NCBI GenBank assembly: GCA_008711295.1
Contig: VUYV01000074.1
Location: 3,514,797-3,578,796, forward strand
Origin: Anarhynchus alexandrinus
Lineage: Eukaryota; Chordata; Aves; Charadriiformes; Charadriidae
Direction of reading: 5' to 3'
Length of the DNA stretch: 64,000 bases
The stretch's first letter is position 1. Each line of letters opens with the position of its first letter. Position numbers and translations under genes: made by a program. A model generated the notes under the pieces. The model was not told the origin of the DNA. It saw nothing but the letters and a program-made list of their open reading frames with translations, and searched no databases. This document shows positions 12,327 to 24,341 of the stretch, piece after piece.

Positions 12327-15300
12327 GTACGTGAATGTTTCTGGTGGTTGTCACATAACCCTGCTCTTCCTCCAGTTGTTCTTGGCCACAGAGTGTGGAA
12401 AACAGGAGGGTGTCCAAACTGTGTTGGAAGGTGGGTGGTTGGTATTGACTCTGTGAGGGCAAAGCAGCAGCAGGACAAATTCCCAAGTGAAGAGAGTGAT
12501 GCAAATTGCACAGCTCCAGGAGGACAGACAGAATGAAGTCTCACTCCCATTCACACAAACTCTCCTGAAGCACCATAGGATTTTCTGTGTGTTAAAACAT
12601 CATCCAGTGACTTTGGACAGAGAACTTCCTGAAGAGGGGAAGGAGGTGATGGAGGGGGGAAGCAAACTCCTCTAACACTGAAGGGAAGGATTTGTTCTTA
12701 TTCTTAAAGACAAATAATAGTATAAGAATTCTGCAGCTTTCAGAAGCTGTAAGGAGATCCCTGAGAGAAGACCACCTGCACAAAAGATACAAATTAAAGG
12801 AGGCAGAAGAGACCAGGAGAGGGAAGGAGCAGAGTAACTTCCTTAAGCTTGCGAAGGAAAGCAGCGGATGAAATGGGAGAACTCACTTTTCACGTTTCAT
12901 CCAGTACAATATGCAGAGGTTGCACCTGAAAATACTTCTACTGCATTTTCTTTTTTCCTGCCAGACCTGGCAGGAAAGGTTTTTAGGTAACAGTTTCATG
13001 CCATAAAAATCTCGAGGATCTAAAAGTTTTATCAAAGTAGCATCGTTTGGCTGTGGGATCTTTACATAGGTTTTTAAGATCAGCTTAGAAGTTAGATGCA
13101 TACTGAAGAATATTGATGGATCCTTCTACGTTGCTCTCTGTCTTCAAATGAGCATGCCCTGATTATACAAAATAGTATTTGTGATAGAAAATAGGGCTTG
13201 GGGTAACCACTCCCCACACCAGCGCTGCAGCAGCTGCTGTTGTGATGCCACAGGGGTCTGGTATCCTCTCTCTATCAATGATAGGGTTTTGTGAGAAGAA
13301 TGTAAGGACAGAATATCTTCAGACGCTTCCTGATCCAGAGACATGCACTGGACCAGGGCATGTTTTAGCTGCTGGTAGGCCTGAATTTGTCTTTGAAAAT
13401 GTTTAAAATCTTGGTATCCATGACGTCCTTTGGCAATGCATTCCACTTTGTCTATGTGCTGTGTTTAAATGTAGTTCCTTGTATTTAAAATAAATCCACC
13501 ATCTGGTGAATTCACTGGGTGGACTGGGGAGCTCTTTTTCTCAACGATAAAAATTACTTGTCTTTATTCATCTGTTTGCTGTTTGTAAGTTTATAAACCC
13601 TACACTGTACCCACTGTACCCCACGCTCATGTCTTTGCTTATCCATGAAGTTGTGCTTTGTTCAGTGGTTCACCATAGGAAAACTGTTGTCTATATCTGA
13701 TTACCATTTTACCTTCTCTTTACAATTCTATTATATCCTTTTTAAGACAAAGTAAGTGGGACTGCACAAAGTACTCAAGAGCAGAGGCTATTTTTTACCT
13801 TCTAGTTTCAAGCGTTATTGTAGCTATTTATCCCCACTAACCAGAAGGGAGAGTTCAGTTTTTTTTAAAGGCACATTTTTGTTGCAAACCTCTGTGAAAG
13901 TTTTATAACCCTGAGAGGGAACAGAAAGGATTGCTCAGTGCACTTCAGGCTCATAAAAAGTAAAGTCAGAGAACAAAACAAGATCCTTTACAAAAGTACT
14001 GACAGTGCTACATCATTTGGTGATCATTGTGGCTGTGTGCTCCTCCTTACATAAAGACCACATTTTTATACACTCCATCACTGGTTATGCCACCCATCAG
14101 TAGTGGGAAATATCATCACCACAACTACGGTGTGGACCGCAGTAGATACAAGCATGTTACATCATCCATGTGATGGCTTCCTTTGCATTTGTACTAAAGC
14201 CATTGCGTATGAATAAGAAGGATAGCAGTGTGCTTCTAAAGACAGAGGAAAACCTGCTTCAAAGCATATAATGGAAGTTTTTGTTAGAAATTTTTATCTA
14301 TTTCCATGAAGATTAAGAGGAACAAGACAGCAAACATTTAATCTGAAGAATGATTTGAGCTTGACACCCGCTTTTGTAGATTAGCTCCTGCCCTATATTT
14401 TCCTGTTATTTGCAAAGCAAATATTTCACTTCGATTTGTTTCATTTCTTTGTTGGCAGACCCCAATATTCTCAGCGATTCTGCATAGTGAAGTATAGTTT
14501 GGTTTTGAAAAGGTGTTAAGCCTAATGTCATAACTAAGGTTCAAAATTCTGTATCAAGTCAAGGTACTGTTCTTTCCTTTCCTCCTCCCTACATAGTGTT
14601 ACTGCAAAAATTCTTTAAATGTCAGTGCTGAGCAAGTTTATCTTTGGATATTTTTTGCATAGCAATTAATTAATTTGACAGCTTTGTATGGAAAGTTCTG
14701 TGTAAGTTTTCATTATGAGCATTCATTTAAAAATTTAAAATCAGTTTTCTGAAAAATATCAGGATGGATATTGCTGTCTGGAGGCTGCATTTTTAAAAGG
14801 GATTAAATTACTCAGCTCATGCTATAAGTATTACTAATCACACTGCTGAGATAGGGATAGTGGGCTGGCCTACACAAACAGGCTTTGTGAAGTAATAAAT
14901 TTTGATAATTCTTGCAATAATATGCAGACGAGTTCAATTCTATCGAAAAAATATCCCGACCTTTTATGGCAAAGTCCTGTGGGTGGAAAATGTCCACGTT
15001 TCACAGAAGGAACTTTGTTTTAAAGCATTGGCCCAGGTTTAGTATTCTAGTGATTATGTATTTATAGGACTGCTGCTGTGACACTGGTTCAAATGGTTTT
15101 TCGGGAACTTGAACGGCAAGCAAACACCCCTGCTTTCTTTTGCAGCCTTTGGAGGCTTCTGCTGCTCTGGGCATGGGAGCACATCCCACTGCCAGTGAAG
15201 AGAAGTCAGCCACCAACCTGTCAGCCAAACTGTTCCTCCTTGATGAGCTGGTGTCTCTGGAGAATGAGGTGACCGAGACCAAGAAGAAAAGAAGTTTCCC

Positions 15301-18300
15301 AGGATTTGGATCCCCGATTGACAGGATTTCTTCAACCTCTGTGGATGCTAAAGGCAAACAGAGGTAAATTCTTAGATGCTCCTGCCAGTGATAAAGTTGG
15401 AAGAAGGCTGTTGGTAGGTGTCCTGGATACAGATGGGTTAGCTTTAGCCGCCAGCAGGTTTACTGTTGTTGTGAGGTGTCTCTGATCAGGGTACCAGAAT
15501 CTCTACAGAAACCATTGTGGTTGCTTGGTCTGTCGTCCTTCAGCTCTGATGAATAATACCTGCACTAGTTCGTTTATCCCTGCAGTGCCATACAGCTAAC
15601 AGAGAACATTCAAACATATGCATTTTTTTTAGTACATTTCTTTCCACTGATACGAACTAACATTCAGTTTTAAACTGCCTTTGTCATCATGCGATTATTT
15701 CAAGCAAAAATATGCCAGAGGTTCAAAAACAGAAGGTCAGGGCTAGGTGTTCCCGAGGCTGGGGTGAAGAGCAGGTACGGTGTGCACGTCTTGAATAGCG
15801 AGATGAGGAACACATCGTGAAAATGGGCAGATAGTTAGTAGAATGGGCTTTGAGACCTCGATCAACTTAGGATAAACCAGGGTTTAATCAATACGGCAGT
15901 ACAGCAATACCGTCACAGCACACGTTTGGAGATAAGCATGTTTATAACAGGGCTAAGCAATGATGCTTGGTACGGCTGGGGAGAGCCTGTGAGTTTGGGG
16001 CAAAGCTCGAGGGGCCGTTTGCTATATCTGAAAGGGCTTAACTGTCTTGTTCCCTTCTTCTGGTAACTGTCTTCTTTTGGATGGAATCCCCAATGCCACA
16101 AAGTATTTAATAACATGCTTAAAGCTTAATCTGGAAGTGGAAAGTATTCACAAGACCCAGTCAACGTTACAAGTATTTTTTTTCAGAGTTTTGCAATATT
16201 TTCTTGTTGTTTTTCCATTCACCCAGCTTGCTACTAGGACTTTTTGACTGCAGCCAAAAGTGATAAAATACAAAATTCTTAAAACCTTGAGTAGAACTAT
16301 TCTGTTCTGTATATCTCTTCAAGAGATCAGAATCAACTCATTCTTTGTTTGCCTTTTAGCATGTTTTCCCTTTTCAGGGGAAGAAATACAAGGTCATTTT
16401 TGAAGCTGCAGTGCCTTTTTTTGCAAAAGTACATGGTATTCCCACTTTGTCTCATGCTTTTTGGGTGGATATCTTGTTTCATTCTACATGCAGTACAAGA
16501 AGAAAAAACACAAAAGAGGGAAACAGTGGTGAAAATTATCCAAGTTTTCTAACAGCTTGTCTCTGAATAATGAGCTCATGCAAATGAGTGACACTGCACA
16601 AAATTCCTCCTTTCCCAGCATCATCAGCACAGTTTGCAGTTTTGCATTGAGATTATCACTTTGGGGGAGCTGATTAGCTTTTGAGTTTAGGATTCACTCA
16701 TTTATTAGAACCACCTGAGCTGCCTTGATCACTGCACTGATAGTCAGATACTACCATCAGCACGGACCACAGACCAAATGAGTGCTGCGAAGCAGTAGAA
16801 AGGCTTTGCCTTTAGGTGGAAACAGGCAGAGGCTGCTGCACTTAGAGGAGTAAAGCGCAGGACCGAGCACCCCGTCACTGTCATGCACACAGTATATAAT
16901 AACCCATTCCTATACCAGCTGAGAAGGTTACCTTTCAAGACCAGAAAATGACTTTTGAAGTGTGAAAGCTGTCAAATAGGTTCAGCCCCCTGTAGTAACA
17001 CAGTGTGTGTGGTGCCTGGCAACACAGCTGAAAGTTTTGGAAAAGAGCAGCATCCTGGTTTGAGGTACCACGGCAAACAGTGCAAATATAAGTCTACTTA
17101 ACACATTGTTGCGGCACCCACCACTTACAGGAGGGCCCAGATCCTAATCTTGCTCATCAACTTCAATTTATAAAGCTTTGAAAGCACGGGAAAAGCATGC
17201 AGGAAGACATGAGTCTTCAGAAGATGTAGAAAGATCCACAGACAGACGCAGAGAAAGAGATTCTGGGAATCTTAGAAAAGGCTGTTTTAAATAGAAAACA
17301 TAGCTTTGTCCCCAGTAAGTGCTGAAATAGGCACGGTCTGGTTTGGAAGATGGAAATGGCGCCGGAGGCTGGGGCAGGAGCGGTGACTGTCCTGTTGTGG
17401 CTCGGGATGGCCGCAAGAGGGGAAGCGCCGCTGCACAACCTGCTGTGCTGCCTGCGCTGCCTTTCCCCTCGGCATGAGNAGCCTGTCCCCACCTGCCCCC
17501 ACCAGCTTGTGCCTACCCCTGGGGGGAAAAGGGTGCTGCCCTTCAGGCAACAGACTGAGGATCAGCCCTTTGCTTTCTTTCCCTTTGCTTTCCCTACGGC
17601 TTAGCGCAGCAGTGCTGGATACGTAGGTGTTTGAGGAAGGGACAGTGACCTCATCTGAAAGTAGCTAGAAAAGAGGCAGAGTGAAAGGGGTTGCTGATGC
17701 TGGAACGATTCTTCTTGGTTCACGTCAGAGAGGTGTGAGGAAAGGAGACTGCTCAGAGGAGACCATGGACTAGACGGATAGTTCTGGGCAGGCTGTGCAG
17801 AGTCCCGAAAGCCACAGGCTGGGTGATCATGGGAGTGCTGGCAATTAAAGTTGGACTCAAGTGCACCATAGCATGCTCTACTAGTAGTTACTTTGCATTT
17901 GCAAACTTAAAGAACAAAATTTCTTATTTATTTTCCTTGACAAGGACTGATAGAGAAAAGAGTTCATTTTCCGGGGTTTGTTTTGGACCTGCATTTTGCT
18001 GGCAAGTATTTCCAAGGACAAAAGTTGAGCTTATTCTCCGCTGCAGAAAATCTCATCGTTTTCACAATTTATCAAAATAAAAATTCTGCTGGTGGAAAAA
18101 ATGCTCAAAAACTAAGATGGGAATCCTTCTTTTTTACATTAAAAACAATAATACAGTATTCCTGCATAGAACTTCTTTTACACTTTCCTCATGCCCTCAT
18201 TCATCAAATCATCACGCAATGTACCGTATGGAGAAAAAAAATAAAAACAAAACCCCCCATTTTCAACCTCATCAAAGGTTTGCTGCTATAGAATTTTGAG

Positions 18301-18895
18301 AACAGCGCATTGCAGGAGACCCCATAGGAAAACCCTGGTGGGGCTCCTCTGACTTGTCCCCTCTCTTACTTTGTAACACTTTCTACCTCCTTGCTTACCT
18401 TAGCCCCTTTTGGCCCTGGAGATTTCGAAGATCCAGGCTAATGTGTCACCTGAACTATATGATACTGTGCATGAGATAGTTCCTCTTTATACATGCGGTG
18501 TATGTCCTTTCTTTTATGAATAGCAGTTAACCTGAGAATGGTTTGCTGCCAAATAAAAACAGGGATAGTGGATCAACGTCAGCCAGTCTGTAAAACAGGT
18601 GCAACTCTTGTCCATTTTTGTAAGACAAGTGAAGCATCTTATTTTTAAGTACTCACATCTTTGGCTGCTCCTACACAGCTTTCTGCCTCAACAATAAAGT
18701 TGTTAGTGGGATGAATGGAGGAATCACAGATGTAGTAACATTTTGATTATTCCTACGATATCTTTCCCCAATTCTTTCCCTCCTTCTTTACATTTTTTTT
18801 CCCCATGCAGGAAAGTTGTTGAGCTGCCTAAGAGAAGGTTTGGAGTTCCTCTCGACCGAATTGGAGTGAGCCGTCTCGGCAACACCAAGGGTTAG
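12228..18895 (+). CDS. OSTN: Osteocrin (musclin) precursor, three coding exons
   Basis: Joining 12228-12326, 15146-15363 and 18811-18895 gives a 133-residue secreted prohormone, the same length as mammalian osteocrin as I recall it. Residues 1 to about 28 form a signal peptide with a hydrophobic core at about 5-18. The conserved middle (residues 51-78, with [15 protein letters not shown]) is followed by the tribasic-plus site KKKR at 79-82 and then [13 protein letters not shown], the first natriuretic-peptide-like motif. A second motif, [11 protein letters not shown] at 114-124, lies near the C-terminus after KRR. Family knowledge: osteocrin is made by bone and muscle, has no cysteine ring, and binds the clearance receptor NPR-C, which raises local natriuretic peptide signalling. 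All introns obey GT-AG and their phases join cleanly. An in-frame stop lies immediately before the ATG, so the start is fixed. No frameshift or lost residue is seen. Confidence 0.96.
12327..15145 (+). other. OSTN: OSTN intron 1
   Basis: The intron separates the signal-peptide exon from the prohormone exon, with GTACGT donor and TTTGCAG acceptor. Its notable content is an ancient CR1-like LINE fragment in reverse orientation at about 13390-13860. The rest shows no recognisable element. Confidence 0.9.
13390..13860 (-). mobile_element. Ancient CR1-like LINE fragment (reverse orientation)
   Basis: The + strand text reads as the antisense of old amniote CR1/L3-type LINE 3' regions. About 13396-13440 (GTATCCATGACGTCCTTTGG and on to GGCAATGCATTCCAC) and 13720-13775 (TTACAATTCTATTATATCC, then GGGACTGCACAAAGTACTC) line up in the order and spacing I expect for that family. 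Numerous substitutions and small gaps mark it as very old and inactive; no reverse-transcriptase frame survives. The identification rests on recalled family consensus. Confidence 0.6.
15146..15363 (+). CDS. OSTN: OSTN coding exon 2 (processing site and first NPR-C motif)
   Basis: The acceptor CTTTCTTTTGCAG precedes 15146. The exon gives residues 34-105 and the first two bases of Arg106, ending at the donor AG|GTAAAT. It carries the proprotein-convertase site KKKR (79-82) and the FGSPIDRIS motif (87-95). Residues 34-50 are the variable part, while 51-95 are the strongly conserved part of the family. An overlapping open frame begins upstream of the acceptor but is intronic there. Confidence 0.96.
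15364..18810 (+). other. OSTN: OSTN intron 2
   Basis: The intron joins Arg106 split 2+1, with donor GTAAAT and acceptor CCCCATGCAG. It contains a local GC-rich patch at about 17340-17560 with a single unresolved base at 17479. The two opposed frames through that patch are not recognised as coding. Nothing else is identified. Confidence 0.9.
18811..18895 (+). CDS. OSTN: OSTN coding exon 3 (second NPR-C motif and stop)
   Basis: The acceptor TTCCCCATGCAG precedes 18811. The first base completes Arg106 and the exon then runs to Gly133 and TAG at 18893-18895. It encodes [19 protein letters not shown], the C-terminal natriuretic-peptide-like motif. Only 28 codons long, it is missed by a length-filtered frame search and was found by its splice phase and motif. 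Confidence 0.96.
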
Positions 18896-18907
18896 CAGTT
18901 CCTGCAA
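18896..18907 (+). other. OSTN: OSTN 3' UTR, first part, with predicted intron donor
   Basis: Twelve bases after the stop codon stands GCAA|GTAAGC, a strong donor sequence. It pairs with the strong acceptor CTTTTCTGCCTACAG ending at 19212, predicting a 305-base intron inside the 3' UTR. Because the stop lies less than 50 bases from that junction, nonsense-mediated decay would not be expected. This is a splice-site prediction with no transcript to support it. Confidence 0.55.
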
Positions 18908-19212
18908 GTAAGCCAAAGTACTCTGGGTGTGGGCAGGCTCGGAGAACAACCCCCGTTCTCAGTTACATGGAGGTACTCAAGTAACGCCAGTAGGCTTGGA
19001 AAGGGTGGCCTGGGGAATGATGGCTTCTTACAACATGGATTCTGGCTGTCAATTTAGCTTGAATGCCCTAAATTAGACTTTACTAACCCCCTACAAGAAA
19101 ACAAGTATCTCTAACATTTTCCATGTCCTGTAGATCACCTCACAGTGTGTTTGTCCAGGCCTTGCATTTCTGACATGGGAAAATGTAATGTTTCCTGCTT
19201 TTCTGCCTACAG

Positions 19213-19570
19213 GTGCTTCTGTTCTGAATGACTGATGCTGGATTGGAAACATTTCAGGAATACAGAAGATGCATCACAGCATGTCTTGTCATTGAGTAAT
19301 GATTCAACATGCGAGGAATTGACGTCCTGCAAAATCTGTTTCACATCACCTTTTACAAATGTTGCATTTACAAATAATAACAAATTCAATTCATCAGGTC
19401 AGAATGCTCTCACAGTTGTGCACAGTGCCACTGATAGGAGGGAACAGAAAATATGTATATAGTTTAATTGCATGGCATTTATTTCTTAAACTTGCAGAAG
19501 TTCATTATCCTAGCAAGGACTGTTAGATTTTTTTTTTTTTGAAAATAAAACTTCCAGAGATGCCAACAGC
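19213..19570 (+). other. OSTN: OSTN predicted non-coding terminal exon (3' UTR)
   Basis: The exon starts after the acceptor at 19211-19212 and is expected to end shortly after the AATAAA at 19544-19549. It contains short open frames on both strands with no family resemblance, so I treat it as untranslated. If the preceding intron is not real, the 3' UTR is simply continuous from 18896. The exact cleavage site is not visible. Confidence 0.5.
19544..19549 (+). terminator. OSTN: OSTN polyadenylation signal
   Basis: AATAAA here is the first canonical hexamer I see after the OSTN stop codon and follows a T-rich run at about 19529-19540. It fits the 3' end of the OSTN transcript. Confidence 0.6.
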
Positions 19571-22500
19571 AGTCCATGAAAAGCAGACAGTTTGCATTGC
19601 ACGTTTCTTTCAAGAGGGTGTTTGTTTGGTAGATGAAGGGAAGATTTAACAGTTATGGGACAAACCTGGAATTTATTTGAACTGTTGTTTGGGAGAAGAT
19701 GTCTACCAACTTCACTAGGAGTTAGTCTGAATAAGAACTATGAAAATACCCTAGTATTTGTCCTGATGTTTTTAGTAGTCTTTCTCTTATCTCTGCACCA
19801 TATTTAGACATGTTTTCATTGTATGGCAGATCCTGAAATGTGGTGAGATTTCTAGTTCCCTCCTCTAAGCTGATGAATACATTTCACTCCTCCCTATGCA
19901 TAACATAGGATAGCATCCAAATATGAAGTCATCTACTTCCTAGGCCATCTGCATCATATGCCTTATTTTAGCCTCTTGCTGAGTGCATGGGGCATAACCA
20001 GACAGCCAACTCTTAAAGTTCAAGAATTTCTCACTCTGGTAAAATGTAAACATGTCCTCTCCACTTCATTTCAGAGTAAAACAGGTTATCTTAAATCCTG
20101 TTTCATGCTTTTCACTTCTTTCCAGATTATAAAATATAGCTGAAAAGAGCTGTTTGCTGACATCTCAATGCTCCTAGCTGACGTTTTCTAAACCTCACAT
20201 GCTCCTTCTTGGACTTTGGTCCATGTCAGCTAAATTCCTTGGATTGCTGTTCCGAGGTATAAATAATCCTTAGAATTGCCAAAGAAGACCCATTGAGAAA
20301 GGGATTATGCAGGACTAAGAAAAAACATGATTCTTGCCAAGCACCCCGTGTTAGGCAGAGAGTAAGGCTGGAGGTAGGAAGTAAGTGTTAATTTCCTGAG
20401 CTTATGTGAAGCACATAACACCTGGCCATCAGCTGGGAAAATGGGGAAAAATACAGTCAGCTTCCCAGTCAGCTACAGGAAAGGACTTGGGAAGTCAATG
20501 AGTCTTTGAAAATAGAGAAAATAAAGCTGCTCTGAGGATTGGGACTTTGAAGCAATTGCCCCGGTTCATGGCCGTGGTGGGAGATGAGGCTCCCACTCAG
20601 AAGGGTAGGTAGCATCCAATTCGTGTCTGAGAGGGGCAGTGCTCAGCCATAACAGGGGCCTTTCCCATTTTCCTTCTTGCTTGGAGCCCTGCCCTGAGGC
20701 CAGGACTGACCCAGCCACAGAAAGTTCACGAGAAACTTTGCTTTTCTTGACATCTGCAATGTAGGCTAATGCTGCTGAGAGCAGCTGCACAGACCAGTGA
20801 ATCCCATCAAGATGTGCCCCCATCTTCCCCATCAAGCACAGCACTCTCTAGCTGAGTTAGGTGATCATTTCTACTGCAGTGGGTGAGTTATCAGTGCTTG
20901 TGTGTGAGGTGAAGCACCACAGATGCTTTCCAGACCAAGATCTCGAAAGTCATAGGAAGAAAGAAGAGCTGTAAATCCATGGTCCTCTTGGTGTTTTGCT
21001 CCCTGGTCCCACTGCTCATTTTCTGCCTTTAAGCTTGCAGTTGACGGCTCTGAGGGCCGGACTGACTGGGTGTGTGTAGACTGGCTGACCCGAGACCATG
21101 CTAGAAGCAGATTTGCAAATGCAGACAAGCCCGGACCCTGTCCTCTGCAGGGCACTGCCACCACCTGTCCCGAGCCCTCCCTGCAGTTTAGTAAACAGTT
21201 ATCTTATTGCACTGAGCTCATCCAGACAGTCTGAAGATAATCTGCTTGCAAGGCAGCTGTATGCATGGGGCAAGGGCAGATTATGGAAGTGATGTACTCC
21301 TGACCGCTCCTACAGCTGTCTGTCAAAAGCAGCACGGACAGAGTCATTGCGTGACATATTTTGGGAGACTCGGATCAGAGGAATCCAATGCTAACACAGC
21401 GGCTTTGCAAAGATACTGCTGGATCATAAAAATATTGTAACAGTTGGCAGGTATTAGCCTGGGCTTCCAAATAAAGACAGGTGTTAAAGCCTGTAGTTGT
21501 GTGCAGAAACGCCCTCCATCTGAAGGGTGATGTGAAAGCAAAGCAGGACAGAGGTATCTGTGGTGGTGTTGCTTGGAACCGGGAGCTGGAAGCCTCAGTC
21601 CTGCTCTTGGCTCCCACCTCATTGCACGGATTGCTTGGGAGAAGGCAGCAGCCTTTCTGTTCCTCTGCCCCATCCACCGCAGAGCACACCTCCTGTGGCT
21701 CAAAAAGCACTCTTTAAAATCAATAAATTGGCAGGTGCTCTTTAAAATATGATGATGTCTGAAAGGCTGAAACCAACAATTCGTTTTCATAGAAAATATT
21801 GGATAGCTTCAGTCAGCATGCACAGCACAAAAGTCAACAAATGTGAAATGAGGATATACTACAGCATCCATTGCACGCTAGATTTGCCATGTGCTGCCTG
21901 TTTGCAAATCCATTCTGATGCCTGTGAGGATTTTCAGCTAATAAATCAACATGGTCTACTAGAATGTCTAAGGGAAATCCCTTTAATTACTGCCTGTGGG
22001 TCATTAACTTTACCAAGAGTGACTGCCCAAGCATGGGTAAGGTGCGAGCAGCCATGATGTGAAAGTGGCACCTGAGGAAGAGAAGAGTTTCTGCTCTGTG
22101 TGTTTAGGGGAAAGGACAGGACCCCCACAGTGACATGCTGACAGTGAGCCTAGGCAGAGCATCACCACCTTTGCTCTGAATTATTAAATGAATTGCATTC
22201 AACACATTCGTCACTCCAGCAGAAGCAGCTAACACAGCAGCATATAGCACCTGCGATGAAATAGCGGGGTACTTTGGGCACCATAAGCACTTAAATAACT
22301 GATGATAGGATATAGCACACCATGTGGGCTGAAAATCACTGCTAAGCAGCATGGTGCATTGCACTCCAGGGAATTCCTGCGTCTAGGATCGGAGCAAGCT
22401 GTTAAATAGCCACAGACCCTGTATTCCTTTTTCTGACTCGCTGATGAGTTATCACTCCAGGTCGGGAAGGCATGGCTGCAGCTAGCAGGTAACAGATGGA

Positions 22501-23690
22501 GCCTGCTGCTCCAGCCTTGCATTGCACTGGGATTTCCTGCAAGCTGAAAGAACCTGAGCTGAACACCAGCTTGGGGCACTCAGCACAGCTCTTGTAATAC
22601 ATCTCCCTTTCAGCTGGAGCACCAACTTAACCATCTCTGAAAGAAAGAGAGTCCCTTTTCTTGGCAGTAGGCTATAATTTTCCTAGATTTGGTGCTGTAG
22701 AGAGGGTATGTGAAAGTATGCTCCCACATGCCTTTTCACTTGCACAAAAGCAACAGAAAATGGGAAATGTGTTCTGAATCACTACCAAGGAAATAACAAA
22801 GAATTAATGTTAGCAGAAAACTGTATTTTGCATGTCATTAGACCTCACTGATATAATCGAGCTGGTTTTATTCCACAGATGCCAGCTTTGGCCTGTAATA
22901 GGATGAATAGATCTCCTGTTAATGAAGTACATACAAGGCACTGCAGTGGTAAGCGAGCACATCTTGCCGAAGCCCAAAGCAATGAATACAACATGATAAT
23001 TACAGCTTTGGGAGAGGTAAAATTTTGAAGAAGATAAAGTACACAAGCTACAGTTAAATAGCATGGCTCGACAGGGCTGGAGAGACAGTTCAAATATAGT
23101 CAAAATCAGTCCACACATTCACAGTGACTGCCATATTGTGCTCTCGTTCACACCGCTGGAAACCTCAAAGTTAACACCAGTGGCCTTTAGATTTATTCTG
23201 AATTTACACCTTTGGGAATACGGTCCATTGTTTTTGCAAATAAATGTAGTCAACATGACTTAAGATGAATGTATGTAGGAACCACTGATGGATTTTGATC
23301 TCTTCCTTTTGGACAGGTGCAGACATAATTCTGCAGTAGAAAAAGCCAGCTAGCATCTGCACTGAGCAGCCAGATGAGCCAAAAACATCTTCTCAAAACA
23401 TCTCTTTGGGTGAGTAGGTAGAAATCAGTGGGTCCGCTCCAGTCCTATGAGGACAGCAGCCCACACATATCCACAAGGAAGACCAAACTCTCCTTCCTAG
23501 TTCTGGTCAAAAGGAAGGGCCTCTTCCTCAGGCACATTAAAACAGGCCTGTGTTGTTACAGCTAGGTGTTTAATGGGAGCCTTTTTTCCATTGTAAACTT
23601 CACGTGAACCACAAGAGCCTACATTGAGGGAAACATGCTGCCCCTTGGACCTCTGCAAGAGGTGAGAAAGAAAACAGTACATGCTTCTGT
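19571..23690. other. Intergenic gap between the OSTN and UTS2B 3' ends
   Basis: About 4.1 kb separates the two convergent polyadenylation signals. No gene is recognised. Overlapping frames around 21344-21790 occur on both strands without conserved motifs, which points to chance openness in GC-richer sequence. Confidence 0.65.
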
Positions 23691-24315
23691 GCAACAGAAA
23701 ATTTTTATTGGAATGATATCCAAAGGATCCAGACTTCCGTGCCTGTCCTCCCCCAAACCTACTGTGTACGCTGATGGGACATGACGACGAACAGCTCTGT
23801 CTCAGCAAGCCGAGGCAGGCAGCCCTGAGCCCTTCCCATTACACCCAGTCTGCCTTCCTCTCCCAACAGCGGGTATTTGGTCATCACAGACCTGCTCATA
23901 GGAGGTGACGGGAAACCCAGACACCACCGTGAGCAGCGTCTGCAGATGTGGGCAGAGGTCCAAGCTCAAGGGAACTGAGTTAGTGTTTGGTGCCCGTGGG
24001 GACCTGGTGAGAAGGGGAAGAATGTACAGTGGTAGAAGACCAAATGGCACACACAGGACAGCAAGGAAAGCTGGGAAGCATCTTCCAAGTAGAAGATCAC
24101 AGTAGGTTAAACCTGGAAGGAAGGAACAGTGGAGAGTGGTAGCGGGCTACCAGCTCCTGTCACGGTCCCTGTTATACTTGGCTGCGGTGCAGTCATGGAG
24201 GATGGCATCGGAGTTAGCAGCACGATGAGAGAACAGAACAAACTCTTAACACGTTAATACTGGGCAAGGCAGTTTGGGGAAGGGCTCATCTTCGTCCTCC
24301 AGTCCTGGCAAGCCT
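23690..24315 (-). other. UTS2B: UTS2B 3' UTR (predicted)
   Basis: Sequence between the stop codon and the AATAAA signal on the - strand. No further coding potential is recognised. The left edge is approximate, since the cleavage site cannot be seen. Confidence 0.5.
23704..23709 (-). terminator. UTS2B: UTS2B polyadenylation signal
   Basis: The + strand reads TTTATT, that is AATAAA on the - strand, about 610 bases after the UTS2B stop. I see no earlier canonical hexamer between the stop and this site. The implied 3' UTR is about 24315 down to about 23690. Confidence 0.6.
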
Positions 24316-24341
24316 TCATATGCAGTATTTCCAAAAGCAGG
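24316..24341 (-). CDS. UTS2B: UTS2B coding exon 5 (hormone ring and stop)
   Basis: The acceptor CCTTCCCAG precedes 24341. Two bases complete Ala123, then TGC TTT TGG AAA TAC TGC ATA TGA encodes CFWKYCI and stop. This is the complete receptor-binding core, with Cys124 and Cys129 closing the ring and the Phe-Trp-Lys-Tyr turn between them. It has only 26 coding bases; the rest of the exon is 3' UTR. Confidence 0.95.

Noticed and set aside
17350..17604. + frame in OSTN intron 2 beginning with a hydrophobic, signal-peptide-like stretch
   Set aside because: It contains an unresolved base, is open on the opposite strand too, and matches no known gene. GC-rich composition explains the Ala/Leu-rich translation.
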